The notes: generated from the sequence alone by a model not told the origin. Positions 52,948 through 62,888 are shown, counted from the stretch's first letter. The stretch: DNA of 64,000 bases from Synechococcus sp. M16.1 (GCF_014279895.1 NZ_CP047954.1:372001-436000), one strand, 5' to 3'. A program made the numbers and translations.

Positions 52948-54507
52948 TCAGTTGAGGGGAGTTCCAGCGGGGGGAACGTAGCCCTCGGGCAGGCGACGGG
53001 TGGACTTGTCGCCCAGTTTTTGGAACAGGCCGAATTCCACCTGATCGCCGAGGTCGGGATCAATACCAGCGAACACGTCGCGGTACAGGGTGCGGGCACC
53101 GTGCCAGATGTGGCCGAAGAAGAACAGCAGCGCGAAGGTGGCGTGGCCAAAGGTGAACCAGCCGCGTGGCGAGCTGCGGAACGTGCCGTCAGAGTTGTAG
53201 GTCTCACGGTCGAAGTCGAAGGCTTCACCCAGCTGAGCCTTACGGGCGAGACGCTTCACGTCGGCAGGGTCAGTGAAGGTCTGGCCATCCAGTGCTCCAC
53301 CGAACACCTTGGCGGTCACGCCCTGTTGTTCGAAGGAGAACTTTGCTTCCGCACGACGGTAGGGAATGTCGGCACGGACGATGCCTTGCTCGTCTTGCAG
53401 AACGACAGGGAAGTTTTCGAAGAAGTTCGGCAGACGGCGGACTTCGAGGTTGCGACCTTCTTTGTCGCTGAATGCGATGTGACCAACCCAAGCGGTTGCC
53501 AGACCATCACCGTTCACCATCGGACCCACACGGAACAGACCGCCCTTGGCAGGGCTGTTGCCGACGTAGTCGTAGAAGGCGAGCTTCTCAGGGATGGCCT
53601 CGAAGGCTTCTTCCTGGGTAGCGCCATCGTCCATCGCGGTTTGTACGCGACGGTTGATCTCAGTCTTGAAGTAGCTCTGATCCCACTGGTAACGGGTGGG
53701 GCCAAACAGCTCGACAGGAGTCGCAGCAGAGCCGTACCACATGGTTCCAGCCACGATGAAAGCGGCGAAGAACACAGCTGCGATGGCGCTGGCCAGAACG
53801 GTTTCGATGTTGCCCATCCGGAGCGCTTTGTAGAGACGCTCGGGCGGACGCGTGGTGATGTGGAAGATGCCGGCAATGATGCCGACGATGCCAGCAGCAA
53901 TGTGGTGGGCAACGATTCCACCGGGATTGAAGGGGTTGAAACCTTCGGGTCCCCAAGACGGTTGAACCGCCTCTAGATGACCGGTAAGTGCATAAGGGTC
54001 AGAGATCCACATTCCTGGACCGAAGACGCCAGTGAGGTGGAAAGCGCCGAAGCCGAAGCAGCCGAGTCCAGCGAGAAGCAGGTGGATGCCGAAGATCTTC
54101 GGCAGGTCGAGAGCAGGCTCGCCGGTGCGCGGGTCCTGCCAGATCTCAAGATCCCAGTAGGTCCAGTGCCAGATGGCGGCCAGCATCATCAGGCCGGAGA
54201 AAACGATGTGAGCGGCAGCGACGCCCTCGAAACTCCAGAAGCCGGGATCAACACCCGTTTCACCGGTGATGCTCCATCCACCCCAGCTGCCAGTCACGCC
54301 CAGGCGGGACATGAAAGGCATCACGAACATGCCCTGACGCCACATCGGGTTCAGGACAGGATCAGACGGATCGAAAATGGCCAGCTCATAGAGAGCCATG
54401 GAGCCGGCCCAGCCGGCTACGAGGGCTGTATGCATGAGGTGCACAGCCAGAAGGCGGCCCGGGTCATTAATGACAACGGTGTGCACCCGATACCAGGGCA
54501 ATCCCAT
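52948..54507 (-). CDS. psbB: Photosystem II CP47 chlorophyll protein
   Basis: A 519-residue inner antenna protein with six membrane helices. It begins [20 protein letters not shown], has the chlorophyll-binding His residues in segments such as [20 protein letters not shown] and [20 protein letters not shown], the large lumenal loop between helices V and VI, and the [20 protein letters not shown] ending. CP47 passes energy from phycobilisome and chlorophylls to the D1/D2 core. It heads the psbB-psbT operon, divergent from a ferredoxin gene. Confidence 0.97.
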   Translation of the reverse strand: MGLPWYRVHTVVINDPGRLLAVHLMHTALVAGWAGSMALYELAIFDPSDPVLNPMWRQGMFVMPFMSRLGVTGSWGGWSITGETGVDPGFWSFEGVAAAHIVFSGLMMLAAIWHWTYWDLEIWQDPRTGEPALDLPKIFGIHLLLAGLGCFGFGAFHLTGVFGPGMWISDPYALTGHLEAVQPSWGPEGFNPFNPGGIVAHHIAAGIVGIIAGIFHITTRPPERLYKALRMGNIETVLASAIAAVFFAAFIVAGTMWYGSAATPVELFGPTRYQWDQSYFKTEINRRVQTAMDDGATQEEAFEAIPEKLAFYDYVGNSPAKGGLFRVGPMVNGDGLATAWVGHIAFSDKEGRNLEVRRLPNFFENFPVVLQDEQGIVRADIPYRRAEAKFSFEQQGVTAKVFGGALDGQTFTDPADVKRLARKAQLGEAFDFDRETYNSDGTFRSSPRGWFTFGHATFALLFFFGHIWHGARTLYRDVFAGIDPDLGDQVEFGLFQKLGDKSTRRLPEGYVPPAGTPLN

Positions 54508-54689
54508 GGGTCAGGTTCGGGGGACAAGACTGCTTATGCAGTCAGACATGGGCGATCGTAAGGGCTTCAGTCCATAGGGCGGGGGAAAAGTGACCTGCCC
54601 GCAACGGTCAGTGACATGAAAGTCTGGACCCTGCTGTTCACAAAACGCAATGCTTCAGCCCATGATGGGGATTGGTTGCTTGTGAGCTC

Positions 54690-55166
54690 ATGCCCGTTAT
54701 CCGGTTTGTTCGCGAAGGGCGTGATGTGGAGTGTTACCCCGGTGAGAATCTGCGTGAGGTGGCCCGTCGCGAGGGGATCGAGCTCTACGGCCTGAAGGGG
54801 CAGCTGGGCAATTGCGGAGGGTGTGGTCAGTGCATTACCTGCTTCGTTTCCGTGGTGGACGAAGACAACGCCGATGCGCTGACGGCACGCACTGCCGTCG
54901 AAGACAGCAAGTTGCGCCGTCGACCCCAGGAGTGGCGTCTGGCATGCCAGGCCCTGGTGGAGAAGTCCGTCATGGTTCTCACCCGGCCTCAGGTGAGGCT
55001 CGCCAATGCCGATTCGAGATTGGCTGCGGCCAGGCAGGCCCCGCTGCCGGCGGGTCCCACGGCATGGCCAGCGCCTCCGGCCAGTGAGCTCGATGAGGAG
55101 GAGCAGGATGGGGGCGATGGCGACGGCCGAGATGCCAAGGCTGCTACCGCCGGTGACGAGGCCTAG
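54690..55166 (+). CDS. 2Fe-2S ferredoxin-like protein with acidic tail
   Basis: A 158-residue protein. The N-terminal ~95 residues form the plant-type ferredoxin fold: VIRFVREGRDVECYPGENLR, then QLGNCGGCGQCITCFVSVVD with the Cys ligands and a later WRLACQALVEKSVMV. A Pro/Ala-rich then Asp/Glu-rich tail (residues 118-158) is not part of the fold. It is the long-tailed ferredoxin type found beside psbB and psbM in picocyanobacteria. The frame is open six codons upstream. It reads away from psbB. Confidence 0.82.
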   Translation: MPVIRFVREGRDVECYPGENLREVARREGIELYGLKGQLGNCGGCGQCITCFVSVVDEDNADALTARTAVEDSKLRRRPQEWRLACQALVEKSVMVLTRPQVRLANADSRLAAARQAPLPAGPTAWPAPPASELDEEEQDGGDGDGRDAKAATAGDEA

Positions 55167-55225
55167 GGCAGACGCTCCCCAGGCCTCTTGTCGGTGATAC
55201 CTTCGCCTGGATCCCTCCAACGGCC

Positions 55226-55330
55226 ATGGAAACCAACGATCTCGGATTCGTCGCCAGCCTCCTCTTCATCCTGGTTCCGGCGATCTTCCTGATCGTGCTC
55301 TACATCGGCACGCAGAACAACGAGGCCTGA
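55226..55330 (+). CDS. psbM: Photosystem II protein PsbM
   Basis: A 34-residue single-helix subunit, METNDLGFVASLLFILVPAI then FLIVLYIGTQNNEA. PsbM lies at the monomer-monomer interface of photosystem II. The sequence matches cyanobacterial PsbM along its whole length. It is 59 nt downstream of the ferredoxin gene. Confidence 0.95.
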   Translation: METNDLGFVASLLFILVPAIFLIVLYIGTQNNEA

Positions 55331-55331
55331 T

Positions 55332-56180
55332 TCAGCCTTGTTCAGGCTCACGCACCAGCAGCACAGGGGCTGGTGCGTGCACTCGGATGTAGTCGCTGAC
55401 TGATCCGCCCAGAAGCTTGTCCAAATCCACCAGTCCTCTGGCGACAAGAGGACGTCGGTCCTGAGAGGCGATGACCACCAGGTCGGCGTTGCATTCCGAT
55501 GCAGCCAGGCAAACGCTGCGACCGATGTCCTTCCCTTCGGTGTGGATAGCTTTCATGTCGACGCCGAAACCCCTGGCCCGCTGAACAGCGGAGTCAAGAA
55601 CCTCGTCTGCTTTTGTGCGGCCTCCCCGGGACGGTGCTGACTCCTGACGTACGACATGGACACCGGTGAGGGTGCCGCCGGGGATTTCACGCACCAGTTC
55701 GCAGGCCGTGCGTAGAGCGTCGTCCCCAACGCCTGTTCCGTCGATCGTCACCATCACGCGGTTGACATGCTTGACGTAGAGGTCATCCCGCACCAGCAGC
55801 ATCGGCCGCGTGGACAGTTGAAAGACGTATTGGCTGGTGCTGTTGGCCAGGATCGATTGAAGCCGTCCCAGGCCGCGGGATCCCATCACGATCAGGTCGG
55901 CCTGAACCTCATCGGCAACCTTGAGCACGGTCTGCTTGGTGTCGCCCTCGCGAATCAAGGTGCTCACGCTTGATGGGCTCAGGCCCATGCGCGTGATTGC
56001 GCTGTTCAAGAGGTTTTCTGCTTCGTCGCGATGGCCGTCGGATTGCGACTTGCTTTGCTCCGACACCACATGCAGCAAATTGATTTTTGCGGCCTTCAGG
56101 CTGGGAATGTCCTGGAGCATCCGGATCATTTCCTCGACGTGACCCTTGCCCGAGTCGGCAATTAGAAGGTTCCTGAACAC
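55332..56180 (-). CDS. Universal stress protein, two tandem UspA domains
   Basis: A 282-residue soluble protein. Domain 1 (1-140) has IVMGSRGLGRLQSILANSTS, with the ATP-binding G-2x-G-9x-S/T motif; domain 2 (about 141-282) has a looser LVVIASQDRRPLVARGLVDL and VLLVREPEQG ending. Such double Usp proteins are adenine-nucleotide binders induced by stress. Its stop lies just past psbM, convergent. Confidence 0.87.
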   Translation of the reverse strand: MFRNLLIADSGKGHVEEMIRMLQDIPSLKAAKINLLHVVSEQSKSQSDGHRDEAENLLNSAITRMGLSPSSVSTLIREGDTKQTVLKVADEVQADLIVMGSRGLGRLQSILANSTSQYVFQLSTRPMLLVRDDLYVKHVNRVMVTIDGTGVGDDALRTACELVREIPGGTLTGVHVVRQESAPSRGGRTKADEVLDSAVQRARGFGVDMKAIHTEGKDIGRSVCLAASECNADLVVIASQDRRPLVARGLVDLDKLLGGSVSDYIRVHAPAPVLLVREPEQG

Positions 56181-56262
56181 AGGGAGATGAAGCAGCCTCT
56201 GCGGAAGCCTATGGGTGGTTGCCTCCGTGGAGAGAAGCTGATGTCACAGCGTTACGCGGATC

Positions 56263-56667
56263 ATGTACACCCTGAACAAGCGTGTGCTGCCACAGCACAC
56301 CGATTACGCCGGTGTGATGTGGCATGGGGCCTATGTGCAGTGGCTTGAGGAGGCCAGGGTTGAGGCCCTCCAGGCTGCGGGCCTTGGCTATGCCGCCATG
56401 ACCGCGATGGGTGTCGATATGCCGGTGGTGTCCCTTCACCTGGATTACCGCAAGCCACTCCGGCACGGCGACGAAGTGTGTGTTGAAAGCCGATGCCCTG
56501 GTCAGCAGGGGGTGCGCTGGCCATGGATCTCACGCTTTGTCTGCGGAGACGCGGTGGTTGCGGAGGCGTCGGTGAATCTGGTGATGGTGCGTGAGGGGCG
56601 CGTGCTCAGGCGCGTGCCGGCGCAGCTGCAGGAGGTGATGGATCAGCTGGTGCGCCAATCGCTCTGA
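56263..56667 (+). CDS. Hotdog-fold thioesterase (DHNA-CoA thioesterase-like)
   Basis: A 134-residue single hotdog domain: LPQHTDYAGVMWHGAYVQWL, with the catalytic Asp in the HTDYAG motif, then EEARVEALQAAGLGYAAMTA and VVSLHLDYRKPLRHGDEVCV. This is the 4-hydroxybenzoyl-CoA thioesterase group; the cyanobacterial member hydrolyses 1,4-dihydroxy-2-naphthoyl-CoA in phylloquinone synthesis. The assignment to that substrate is by family only. Confidence 0.78.
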   Translation: MYTLNKRVLPQHTDYAGVMWHGAYVQWLEEARVEALQAAGLGYAAMTAMGVDMPVVSLHLDYRKPLRHGDEVCVESRCPGQQGVRWPWISRFVCGDAVVAEASVNLVMVREGRVLRRVPAQLQEVMDQLVRQSL

Positions 56668-56722
56668 ATCGAACCCTGAGCCACCGCTGCCGTGCTAGTG
56701 CACATGTACTTGCTCGAGGCTG

Positions 56723-57790
56723 GTGCGGGGGTGGTGGCTCTGGACCTGTTGCCCTGGCTTGGGCAACGCCCGCATGGCTGATCTGCGCAGGCTTTGCCGC
56801 GACCAAGCCATCGGCCCTGATCAGCTCTGGGGGTGGCCGATCGAACGCTTGGGCCAGGCGCTGGCTTGGCCGGCGCACTGTTTGCGCGACGTTGAGCGTT
56901 ACAGGTTCGAGCACGGGGCTGCTCCGAAGCTTGACGTGCCTGCTTGTGCCCTTTTGCCGGGTGATCCTGGTTGGCCTCCTGGCTTGGATGATGTGCACTC
57001 ACCCCCTTCCGGGCTCTACGTCGAAGGGGATCGATCGCTGCTTCGGCACATCCATGCCCGCACAGCCATCGCAGTGGTGGGCACGCGTTCCGCCTCGGAC
57101 CATGGTCTTTCCATGGCTGAAGAACTGGGCCGTGGTCTGGCCGAGGCGGGTTGGCCCGTCCTTAGTGGTCTTGCGGAAGGGATTGATGCTGCAGCCCATC
57201 GCGGCTGTTTGGCCAGAAACGGTGCACCCATCGCGGTGTTGGGGACACCCTTGGACCGTGTCTATCCAGCCCACCACCGATCGTTGCAACAGCAGGTCGG
57301 CAGGCAAGGGCTGTTGATCAGTCCGAGTCGGTCCGGCTGCCGTGTGCGCCCAGGGCACTTCGCAGCGCGGAACCGTTGGTTGGTGGCCTTTGCCCAGGCG
57401 CTCGTGGTGGTGGAGTGTCCGCAACGCAGCGGAGCATTGATTTCGGCCCGCTGGGCGAGCCGGATGCAGTGCCCTATATGGGTGGTTCCGGGGGATGCCC
57501 GCCGTTGGTCCTCTCGGGGCAGCAATGCCCTGCTTCGCGATGGTGCGACTGCCTTGATTCACCCTGAGGATCTGCTCGCTTCCATTGGCGAGGGCCCGTT
57601 GAGGTCAGAGGAGTCACGCGGCAAGCATCAACGGTTGATGAAGGCCATTGGCTCAGGGGCGACCTTTGATCAGCTGGTGCTTCTTTTGCAGTGCTCCCCC
57701 GCTGAGCTGGCCCCCCAGCTTTTGGCGCTCGAATGTCGGCGCGAACTGCTGTGTGAATCTGGATTGCATTGGCGCAAGCCTCGGCCTTGA
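56723..57790 (+). CDS. dprA: DNA-processing protein DprA
   Basis: A 355-residue protein with the Rossmann-like DprA core: TAIAVVGTRSASDHGLSMAE, GWPVLSGLAEGIDAAAHRGC, IAVLGTPLDRVYPAHHRSLQ, then ISARWASRMQCPIWVVPGDA and GSNALLRDGATALIHPEDLL. DprA loads RecA on incoming single-stranded DNA during transformation. It starts with GTG. With comF at 46.4 kb it supports competence. Its 3' end overlaps prmC by 22 nt. Confidence 0.92.
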   Translation: MRGWWLWTCCPGLGNARMADLRRLCRDQAIGPDQLWGWPIERLGQALAWPAHCLRDVERYRFEHGAAPKLDVPACALLPGDPGWPPGLDDVHSPPSGLYVEGDRSLLRHIHARTAIAVVGTRSASDHGLSMAEELGRGLAEAGWPVLSGLAEGIDAAAHRGCLARNGAPIAVLGTPLDRVYPAHHRSLQQQVGRQGLLISPSRSGCRVRPGHFAARNRWLVAFAQALVVVECPQRSGALISARWASRMQCPIWVVPGDARRWSSRGSNALLRDGATALIHPEDLLASIGEGPLRSEESRGKHQRLMKAIGSGATFDQLVLLLQCSPAELAPQLLALECRRELLCESGLHWRKPRP

Positions 57791-58674
57791 GAGACTGCAC
57801 AACCGTTGCCGGCACTGATGTGTTGCAGTGGCGGCGCCGACAACTCGCCCGGGGTGGCACCGCGGCTGATCTGGATTGGCTGCTTGATCTGGCCGCTGGT
57901 CTTCGTTGGGCCAGCCTGCAACGGCTGTTGCTGGACCCCACGCGCACCGTCGCCCTGGAGCAGTCCCTTGAGGTGCTCTCTGAGCTGTGGGAGCGTCACC
58001 TTCATGGGAATGTTCCCCTCCAGCACCTGGTTGGGCTCTGTCCCTGGCGGGATGTGCTGCTTGAGTCGTCGCCTGCCGCCTTGATTCCCCGTCAGGAAAC
58101 GGAACTGCTGGTGGATCTGGCCATGAGCCAGTTTAAAGCCACCCCTCCCGCTCGTTGGGCTGACCTCGGCACTGGTTCAGGAGCCATCGCTGTGGCTCTG
58201 GCCCGTGCCTGGCCCACGGCACCAGGGCATGGCGTTGACCTCAGTTCCGATGCCTTGCAGTTGGCAGAACGCAATCTTGAGCGTTGCGCCCCGCATCACA
58301 ACTGTTCGCTGCACCTCGGGTCGTGGTGGTCTCCCCTCAAGAGCTGGTGGGGAAGCCTGGATTTGGTGGTCAGCAATCCTCCATACATCCCCAGTGCTGT
58401 GGTTGACGGTCTTGAGGCTGTGGTGCGTGACCACGAACCTCACTTGGCGTTGCTTGGGGGAGCAGATGGCTTGGATGCGATCCGCACGGTGGTGGATGGC
58501 GCCCTAATGGGGCTGTCGCCCGGAGGTTGGCTTCTGCTCGAACACCACCACGACCAGAGCGCTCAGGTGACGCAGCTGCTGCGGGATGCCGGCTTGGTGG
58601 AGGTCAGAGCGGCCGCTGATCTTGAGGGGACCCTCCGCTTTGCGCTTGCTTGCAAACCTGCCGCATCAAGCTGA
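57769..58674 (+). CDS. prmC: Peptide chain release factor glutamine methyltransferase
   Basis: A 301-residue SAM-dependent methyltransferase. After an N-terminal helical domain (HLHGNVPLQHLVGLCPWRDV) comes ALIPRQETELLVDLAM, then LGTGSGAIAVALARAWPTAP (SAM motif) and LVVSNPPYIPSAVVDGLEAV, the NPPY active site. PrmC methylates the Gln of the GGQ motif in RF1 and RF2. The TTG start overlaps dprA. Confidence 0.9.
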   Translation: MAQASALRDCTTVAGTDVLQWRRRQLARGGTAADLDWLLDLAAGLRWASLQRLLLDPTRTVALEQSLEVLSELWERHLHGNVPLQHLVGLCPWRDVLLESSPAALIPRQETELLVDLAMSQFKATPPARWADLGTGSGAIAVALARAWPTAPGHGVDLSSDALQLAERNLERCAPHHNCSLHLGSWWSPLKSWWGSLDLVVSNPPYIPSAVVDGLEAVVRDHEPHLALLGGADGLDAIRTVVDGALMGLSPGGWLLLEHHHDQSAQVTQLLRDAGLVEVRAAADLEGTLRFALACKPAASS

Positions 58675-58687
58675 TGCAACGCCTGCG

Positions 58688-59302
58688 ATGAAGGAAGGAT
58701 TCATGCCTGCTCCGGTTCTGGCCGCCTCCGACCTGGCGCTGCTGCTTCGTGCCGGTGAAGCCGCCATCATTCCCACCGACACGCTGCCGGGCCTGGCGGT
58801 GCTTCCCGATCAAGCCCAGACCCTCTGGCTCTTGAAATGCCGACCAGCCGATAAGCCCCTCATTTTGATGGGTGCATCCGTCAATGACTTGCTCCAAGAG
58901 GTTGAGGGGCCCTGCCATCGGGAGGTTGAAGCTTTGGCTGAGCGCTATTGGCCTGGAGCGCTCACGCTGGTGTTGCCTGCCCGTGATGGTGGTGCGGGCC
59001 GGTATCTCAACCCAGGTGGAACAACCCTGGGCTGCCGCATTCCGGCCTGTGAGCAGACCCGCGCGCTGCTTCAGATCAGCGGGCCGTTGGCCACCACCAG
59101 TGCCAATCGCTCCGGTGAACCCGCCAGCACGACCGCAGCAGAGGCGGCTCTGGTTTTCCCTGATGTCGCGCAGCTGGGTCCCCAGCCCTGGCCTCAACCC
59201 TCGGGCCAGGCCAGCACGGTGTTGGTCTGGGTGGAGGAAGGACGCTGGCGCCTGGTGCGCCGGGGTGCTGTGATTCCAGCAGGGGTTGAGGTGCTCGAGT
59301 GA
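58688..59302 (+). CDS. Sua5/YrdC/TsaC-family threonylcarbamoyl-AMP synthase
   Basis: A 204-residue protein with the family core: AGEAAIIPTDTLPGLAVLPD, LWLLKCRPADKPLILMGASV, LAERYWPGALTLVLPARDGG and GPLATTSANRSGEPASTTAA. It makes threonylcarbamoyl-AMP for the t6A37 modification of tRNAs that read ANN codons. A start five codons later is possible. It overlaps the end of the following small gene by GTGA. Confidence 0.85.
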   Translation: MKEGFMPAPVLAASDLALLLRAGEAAIIPTDTLPGLAVLPDQAQTLWLLKCRPADKPLILMGASVNDLLQEVEGPCHREVEALAERYWPGALTLVLPARDGGAGRYLNPGGTTLGCRIPACEQTRALLQISGPLATTSANRSGEPASTTAAEAALVFPDVAQLGPQPWPQPSGQASTVLVWVEEGRWRLVRRGAVIPAGVEVLE

Positions 59303-59472
59303 TCTCGCTTGTTGGGTTCTGCCTGCTGGTGATGGCCTTGCTTCATTGGGTGCTGGAACCCCTTGAAGCGGTCTTCACCTGGACGCTTCAACTGAATCTT
59401 CTCCCCTGGTTGTTGGGGGTGTTCTTCATCTGGCTGCTGGCGGGCGAATCAGACCGCAGTACGTCGCCCTGA
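59299..59472 (+). CDS. 57-residue membrane protein
   Basis: GTG start overlapping the previous stop. Two hydrophobic helices (LVGFCLLVMALLHWVLEPLE and LLPWLLGVFFIWLLAGES) with a short turn and a polar end. It is translationally coupled to the threonylcarbamoyl-AMP synthase gene and stands 10 nt before tRNA-Thr on the other strand. No family is recognised. Confidence 0.55.
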   Translation: MISLVGFCLLVMALLHWVLEPLEAVFTWTLQLNLLPWLLGVFFIWLLAGESDRSTSP

Positions 59473-59481
59473 TCCAGATCA

Positions 59482-59553
59482 AGCCGGCTAACGGATTTGA
59501 ACCGATGGCCTTCGCTTTACAAAAGCGCTGCTCTACCGCTGAGCTAAGCCGGC
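59482..59553 (-). tRNA. trnT: tRNA-Thr (TGT)
   Basis: Cloverleaf: acceptor GCCGGCT/AGCCGGC, D arm GCTCAGCGGTAGAGC, anticodon loop TTTGTAA with anticodon TGT, T arm with GGTTCAAATCC, discriminator T. Its 5' end overlaps the last codons of the LuxR-type gene upstream by 10 nt. Confidence 0.93.
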
Positions 59554-59798
59554 ATGGGCTGCATCGTACCGGCTGCCAGGCGATTCAAGGCGGGGTCTTG
59601 ATCGCTAATCAGCCAAAGCACCAGCTCGAGTCGATTGCGACATCCGCTTTTCCGGAGTGCCCTGCTGATGTGGCATTCAACGGTGCGATGACTGATCACC
59701 AACCGCTGGGCGATGGCTCGGTTGTTGAGGCCTTCGAGGAACAACAGCACCACCCGCTGTTCAGCGGGGGTGAGGAGGTTCGGGATTCGAGGTTTCAA
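59544..59798 (-). CDS. Stand-alone LuxR/GerE-type helix-turn-helix regulator
   Basis: An 84-residue protein that is just a LuxR DNA-binding domain: [56 protein letters not shown]. There is no receiver domain, so a partner or concentration would control it. It begins inside the minE end (4-nt overlap) and so shares the minCDE transcript; its target is unknown. Confidence 0.8.
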   Translation of the reverse strand: MKPRIPNLLTPAEQRVVLLFLEGLNNRAIAQRLVISHRTVECHISRALRKSGCRNRLELVLWLISDQDPALNRLAAGTMQPMPA

Positions 59799-60103
59799 GC
59801 TTGAGCAGGTTGCTGCTCAGAGGGTTCCACCTTGGCGGGTTGGGCGATCGGGCGACGGATCGGCAGGTTCGCCACCAGGGCGGTGACGCGATCTTCCGTC
59901 TCGAGGCTCACATCACCTTCAGCGAGGTCGATCTCCACGTAGCGGGCCACCACTTCGAGGATCTCGCGCCGCATTTGTTCGAGCAGCTCCGGATTGAGGT
60001 CGCTGCGGTCGTGGGCCAGCACCAACTGCAGCCGCTCTTTGGCTGTTTCTGCACTGGCGGGCTGACGGCGCAGGAGTTTGTCGATGAATTCCTTGAGTGT
60101 CAT
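59795..60103 (-). CDS. minE: Cell-division topological factor MinE
   Basis: A 102-residue Min[61 protein letters not shown]. The N-terminal amphipathic and MinD-binding region and the C-terminal dimer domain are both present. MinE drives MinD-MinC oscillation so that division occurs at midcell. It follows minD by 4 nt. Confidence 0.93.
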   Translation of the reverse strand: MTLKEFIDKLLRRQPASAETAKERLQLVLAHDRSDLNPELLEQMRREILEVVARYVEIDLAEGDVSLETEDRVTALVANLPIRRPIAQPAKVEPSEQQPAQA

Positions 60104-60107
60104 CGCC

Positions 60108-60920
60108 TCAGAAAATCCGGGTTTGCATCAGCTTGCGCATCCTGGCGCGGAGGCCGCGGCGGGCCTGGGAGGGGTCCATCAGAGGAATGTCTTCACCCTG
60201 AAGCCGTTGAGCGATGTTGCCGTAGGCCTGGGCCGCTGGGGACGACGAATCACTCAGGGTCAAGGGTTCACCGCGGTTGGTGCTCACGATCACCTGTTCG
60301 TCTTCAAAAACAAGCCCCAGAAGAGGTAACGCCAGGATGTCGGTGACGTCGTCCACCGAAAGCATTTCCTGATTCGACATCATCTTCGGCCGCACCCTGT
60401 TGAGCACGAGCTGCACAGGCTGCACGCCCTGGGTGTTTAGAAGCCCGATCACCCGATCAGCGTCCCGCACGGCGGCCACTTCCGGGGTGGTGATCACCAC
60501 TGCTTCTCGAGCTGCGGCCGCGGCATTTTTGAATCCGTCCTCGATGCCTGCCGGGCAGTCGATCAACACGTAATCGAACTGGCGTTCCAGCAGCGCAACG
60601 ATGGCCTGCATGTCCTTGGGCTTGAGCCACTCGAGCATCCGAGGGTTGCCCGCAGGGAGCAGGGCCAGATTGGGCTCCTGCTTGTGCTTCACCAGGGCTT
60701 GCTCCAGCCGGCAGGTCTCGGCCAACACCTCCTGAGCGGTGTAGACGATGCGGTTCTCCAGGCCCAGGAGCAGATCGAGGTTCCTCAGACCGAAGTCCGC
60801 GTCAAGAACCACGGTCTTGGCGCCTTGGCGGGCAAGTGCGATCCCAAGGTTTGCCGTGGTCGTTGTTTTTCCGACACCGCCTTTGCCAGAACAGATGAGG
60901 ATGGTTCGGGTCGTCGACAC
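60108..60920 (-). CDS. minD: Septum-site determining ATPase MinD
   Basis: A 270-residue ParA-type ATPase: [20 protein letters not shown] (deviant Walker A), [40 protein letters not shown], and a C-terminal amphipathic membrane-targeting helix ([17 protein letters not shown]). It carries MinC to the membrane. The start is a GTG; the 17 open codons upstream do not look conserved. Confidence 0.95.
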   Translation of the reverse strand: MSTTRTILICSGKGGVGKTTTTANLGIALARQGAKTVVLDADFGLRNLDLLLGLENRIVYTAQEVLAETCRLEQALVKHKQEPNLALLPAGNPRMLEWLKPKDMQAIVALLERQFDYVLIDCPAGIEDGFKNAAAAAREAVVITTPEVAAVRDADRVIGLLNTQGVQPVQLVLNRVRPKMMSNQEMLSVDDVTDILALPLLGLVFEDEQVIVSTNRGEPLTLSDSSSPAAQAYGNIAQRLQGEDIPLMDPSQARRGLRARMRKLMQTRIF

Positions 60921-60976
60921 CAGGGTTCTGCTTTGGTGCGGCCAGAATAATCTGGCTTTTGGGCCTGACAACGACG

Positions 60977-61615
60977 TCAGCGTTTTTGAAAGCTCTGGAT
61001 GACGGCGGGTTCAATGGCGATCACGCCATCCTTGAGCTCGGCCTGTTCGGCCAAACCCGCCTGGGGCAGATCCTCGGGGCCTCGGGCGACAACGTCAGCA
61101 ATCCTCAGTTGCAGTGGCCGCAGCTGCAGGGCAACGATTTTCGCGGTTGTTGACCCCTCACATCCGGCATGGGCCACGCCCCGCAGGCGACCCCACACCA
61201 AAACATCAGCGGCTGAACTGATCCGCGCTCCGGGATTCACATCGCCATAGAGAAGGATGGTGCGCTCGCTTTGGAGATGGTCGCCGGAGCGCAGGGTTCC
61301 GTGATGAAACAACAGCTCGGAAGGGGCTGCCGTCACAGGATTGGGCTGGAGTTCACGGCTGGACGGCGTGTTGGACCGGCTTGCGTCCAGTCCCAAGGCT
61401 GAAGCACTCACAACCGTCTCGGCGGCCTGGCCGGTGATGCGTCCGAGTTGATGGCCTGCCTCGCTCACGGCGGCGCACAAATCAGCGAGGTCGCTGCAGG
61501 TCAATACCCAGTCCCCGCAATCGAGATCAACAATCGGCTGGGAACACCTGCTCAGCAGATCCGGCAAACGATCCCTCCAGTGATCCAGGCGCTGGTCGGG
61601 AAGCCTCAAGGTCAT
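60977..61615 (-). CDS. minC: Septum-site determining protein MinC
   Basis: A 212-residue MinC. The short N-terminal domain is followed by a linker rich in Ser, Asn and Pro, then the right-handed beta-helix domain: LLFHHGTLRSGDHLQSERTI, LLYGDVNPGARISSAADVLV, WGRLRGVAHAGCEGSTTAKI. MinC blocks FtsZ assembly away from midcell. The start at MTLRLPDQ lies 7 nt past the HD gene stop. Confidence 0.9.
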   Translation of the reverse strand: MTLRLPDQRLDHWRDRLPDLLSRCSQPIVDLDCGDWVLTCSDLADLCAAVSEAGHQLGRITGQAAETVVSASALGLDASRSNTPSSRELQPNPVTAAPSELLFHHGTLRSGDHLQSERTILLYGDVNPGARISSAADVLVWGRLRGVAHAGCEGSTTAKIVALQLRPLQLRIADVVARGPEDLPQAGLAEQAELKDGVIAIEPAVIQSFQKR

Positions 61616-61622
61616 GGCTGCT

Positions 61623-62888
61623 TCACGCTGCTGCTGCTCGGGGCCATTCAACGTCCATCTCCTGCCTTAGTTCGTTGCTGATGTCGCGGGGGTGAATCAA
61701 CCAGGAGGTTGCCGCCGGGGTCGCCAGACTTGCGACAAGGGGAGAGGCTTTCTCCAGGGCTTGGAGTTGTTGCCCGTCCCAGAGGCGCAAGCCGCCTCGA
61801 TAGGGGTGGTACCCGCGCAGCTGTTGATGACGCAATCCGCAGCAGAGTTCAGGGTCGTGGCCATGACGATCGGCCAGACGCCTTGCTGTTGCGAGCAATT
61901 GCAGTTGATCCGCCGGGGAAAGATGTTCAACGGCCGTTGCTTTGAGCAGGCGTCGATCCAGGAAACGCCCACTCAGTTCAGCCAGGGCTGCTGGCGCTTC
62001 GGCTTGCCAACGCTGGAGGTGGTAGCCGGTGCGTTGGTCATCGTTAGCGAGGAAGTCCTCCAAGCGGATCTGGTCTGGTTGCCAGAGCCAGGTGGCCATC
62101 ACCTCATCAGCCCACACCTGGTCAGGACCCAGTTGTCGTGCCGTCAGGATCAGTTTTTCCAGCAGCCAGTTGCACACCACATTCAACCGGTGGTTGTAGA
62201 CGCTCCTGTACATGAGGTTTCTCACCACCAGGTAGTGCTCCACAGCCATCAGACCCTTGGGATGAATGGCCATGTCCCCGTCAGGGGCCAGGGTCAGTGC
62301 TCCCAGGATGCGGTCGAGATCCAGTTGCCCGTAGCGCGTTCCGGTGCTGTAGCTGTCGCGCAGGAGGTAATCCAGTCGGTCGCAATCCAGCTGACTGCTG
62401 ACCAGGTGTTTGATCAGGGGGTGAGGGCTGCGTCCATGCTCCAGCAGGTTCGCCACCGCCTCAGCCGTGCCGGATGCATGGCTCTCCAGACAGTCATGGA
62501 TCTCTGGGTGATGCCGGATCACCCGCGCTGACCACGCTTCATGGTGCAGGCCAAACATCTCTTCGCCGGTGTGGCTGAGGGGGCCATGGCCAATGTCATG
62601 GAGCAAAGCAGCTCCGTAGAGCAGCCCCCGATACGTCTCCAACTCGGGTGCCAACGGCAGCATCCGCTCAAACGCACGGCGTGCCAGATGAAAGACCCCC
62701 AGCGAGTGGGTGAATCGACTGGATTCAGCGCTGTGAAAGGTGAGGTAGGCCGGACCCAGCTGGCGGATGCGTCGCAGGCGCTGGAATGGCGCCGTGTCCA
62801 CCAGGTCCATCACGATTCCCTCGGCTGGGGCTTGGCGGTCAAGACCAATGCCGCGATGCAGAGGGTCGTGATAGGTCCGCTGACTCAT
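61623..62888 (-). CDS. HD-domain phosphohydrolase (dGTPase-like)
   Basis: A 421-residue protein. The HD motif is complete: RFTHSLGVFHLARRAFERML (first His), YGAALLHDIGHGPLSHTGEE (HD with metal ligands), and a later VSSQLDCDRLDYLLRDSYST (Asp). The form is that of the cyanobacterial HD superfamily near dGTP triphosphohydrolases; the natural substrate is not known. Its start overlaps the stop of the protease gene by ATGA, so the two are coupled. Confidence 0.82.
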   Translation of the reverse strand: MSQRTYHDPLHRGIGLDRQAPAEGIVMDLVDTAPFQRLRRIRQLGPAYLTFHSAESSRFTHSLGVFHLARRAFERMLPLAPELETYRGLLYGAALLHDIGHGPLSHTGEEMFGLHHEAWSARVIRHHPEIHDCLESHASGTAEAVANLLEHGRSPHPLIKHLVSSQLDCDRLDYLLRDSYSTGTRYGQLDLDRILGALTLAPDGDMAIHPKGLMAVEHYLVVRNLMYRSVYNHRLNVVCNWLLEKLILTARQLGPDQVWADEVMATWLWQPDQIRLEDFLANDDQRTGYHLQRWQAEAPAALAELSGRFLDRRLLKATAVEHLSPADQLQLLATARRLADRHGHDPELCCGLRHQQLRGYHPYRGGLRLWDGQQLQALEKASPLVASLATPAATSWLIHPRDISNELRQEMDVEWPRAAAA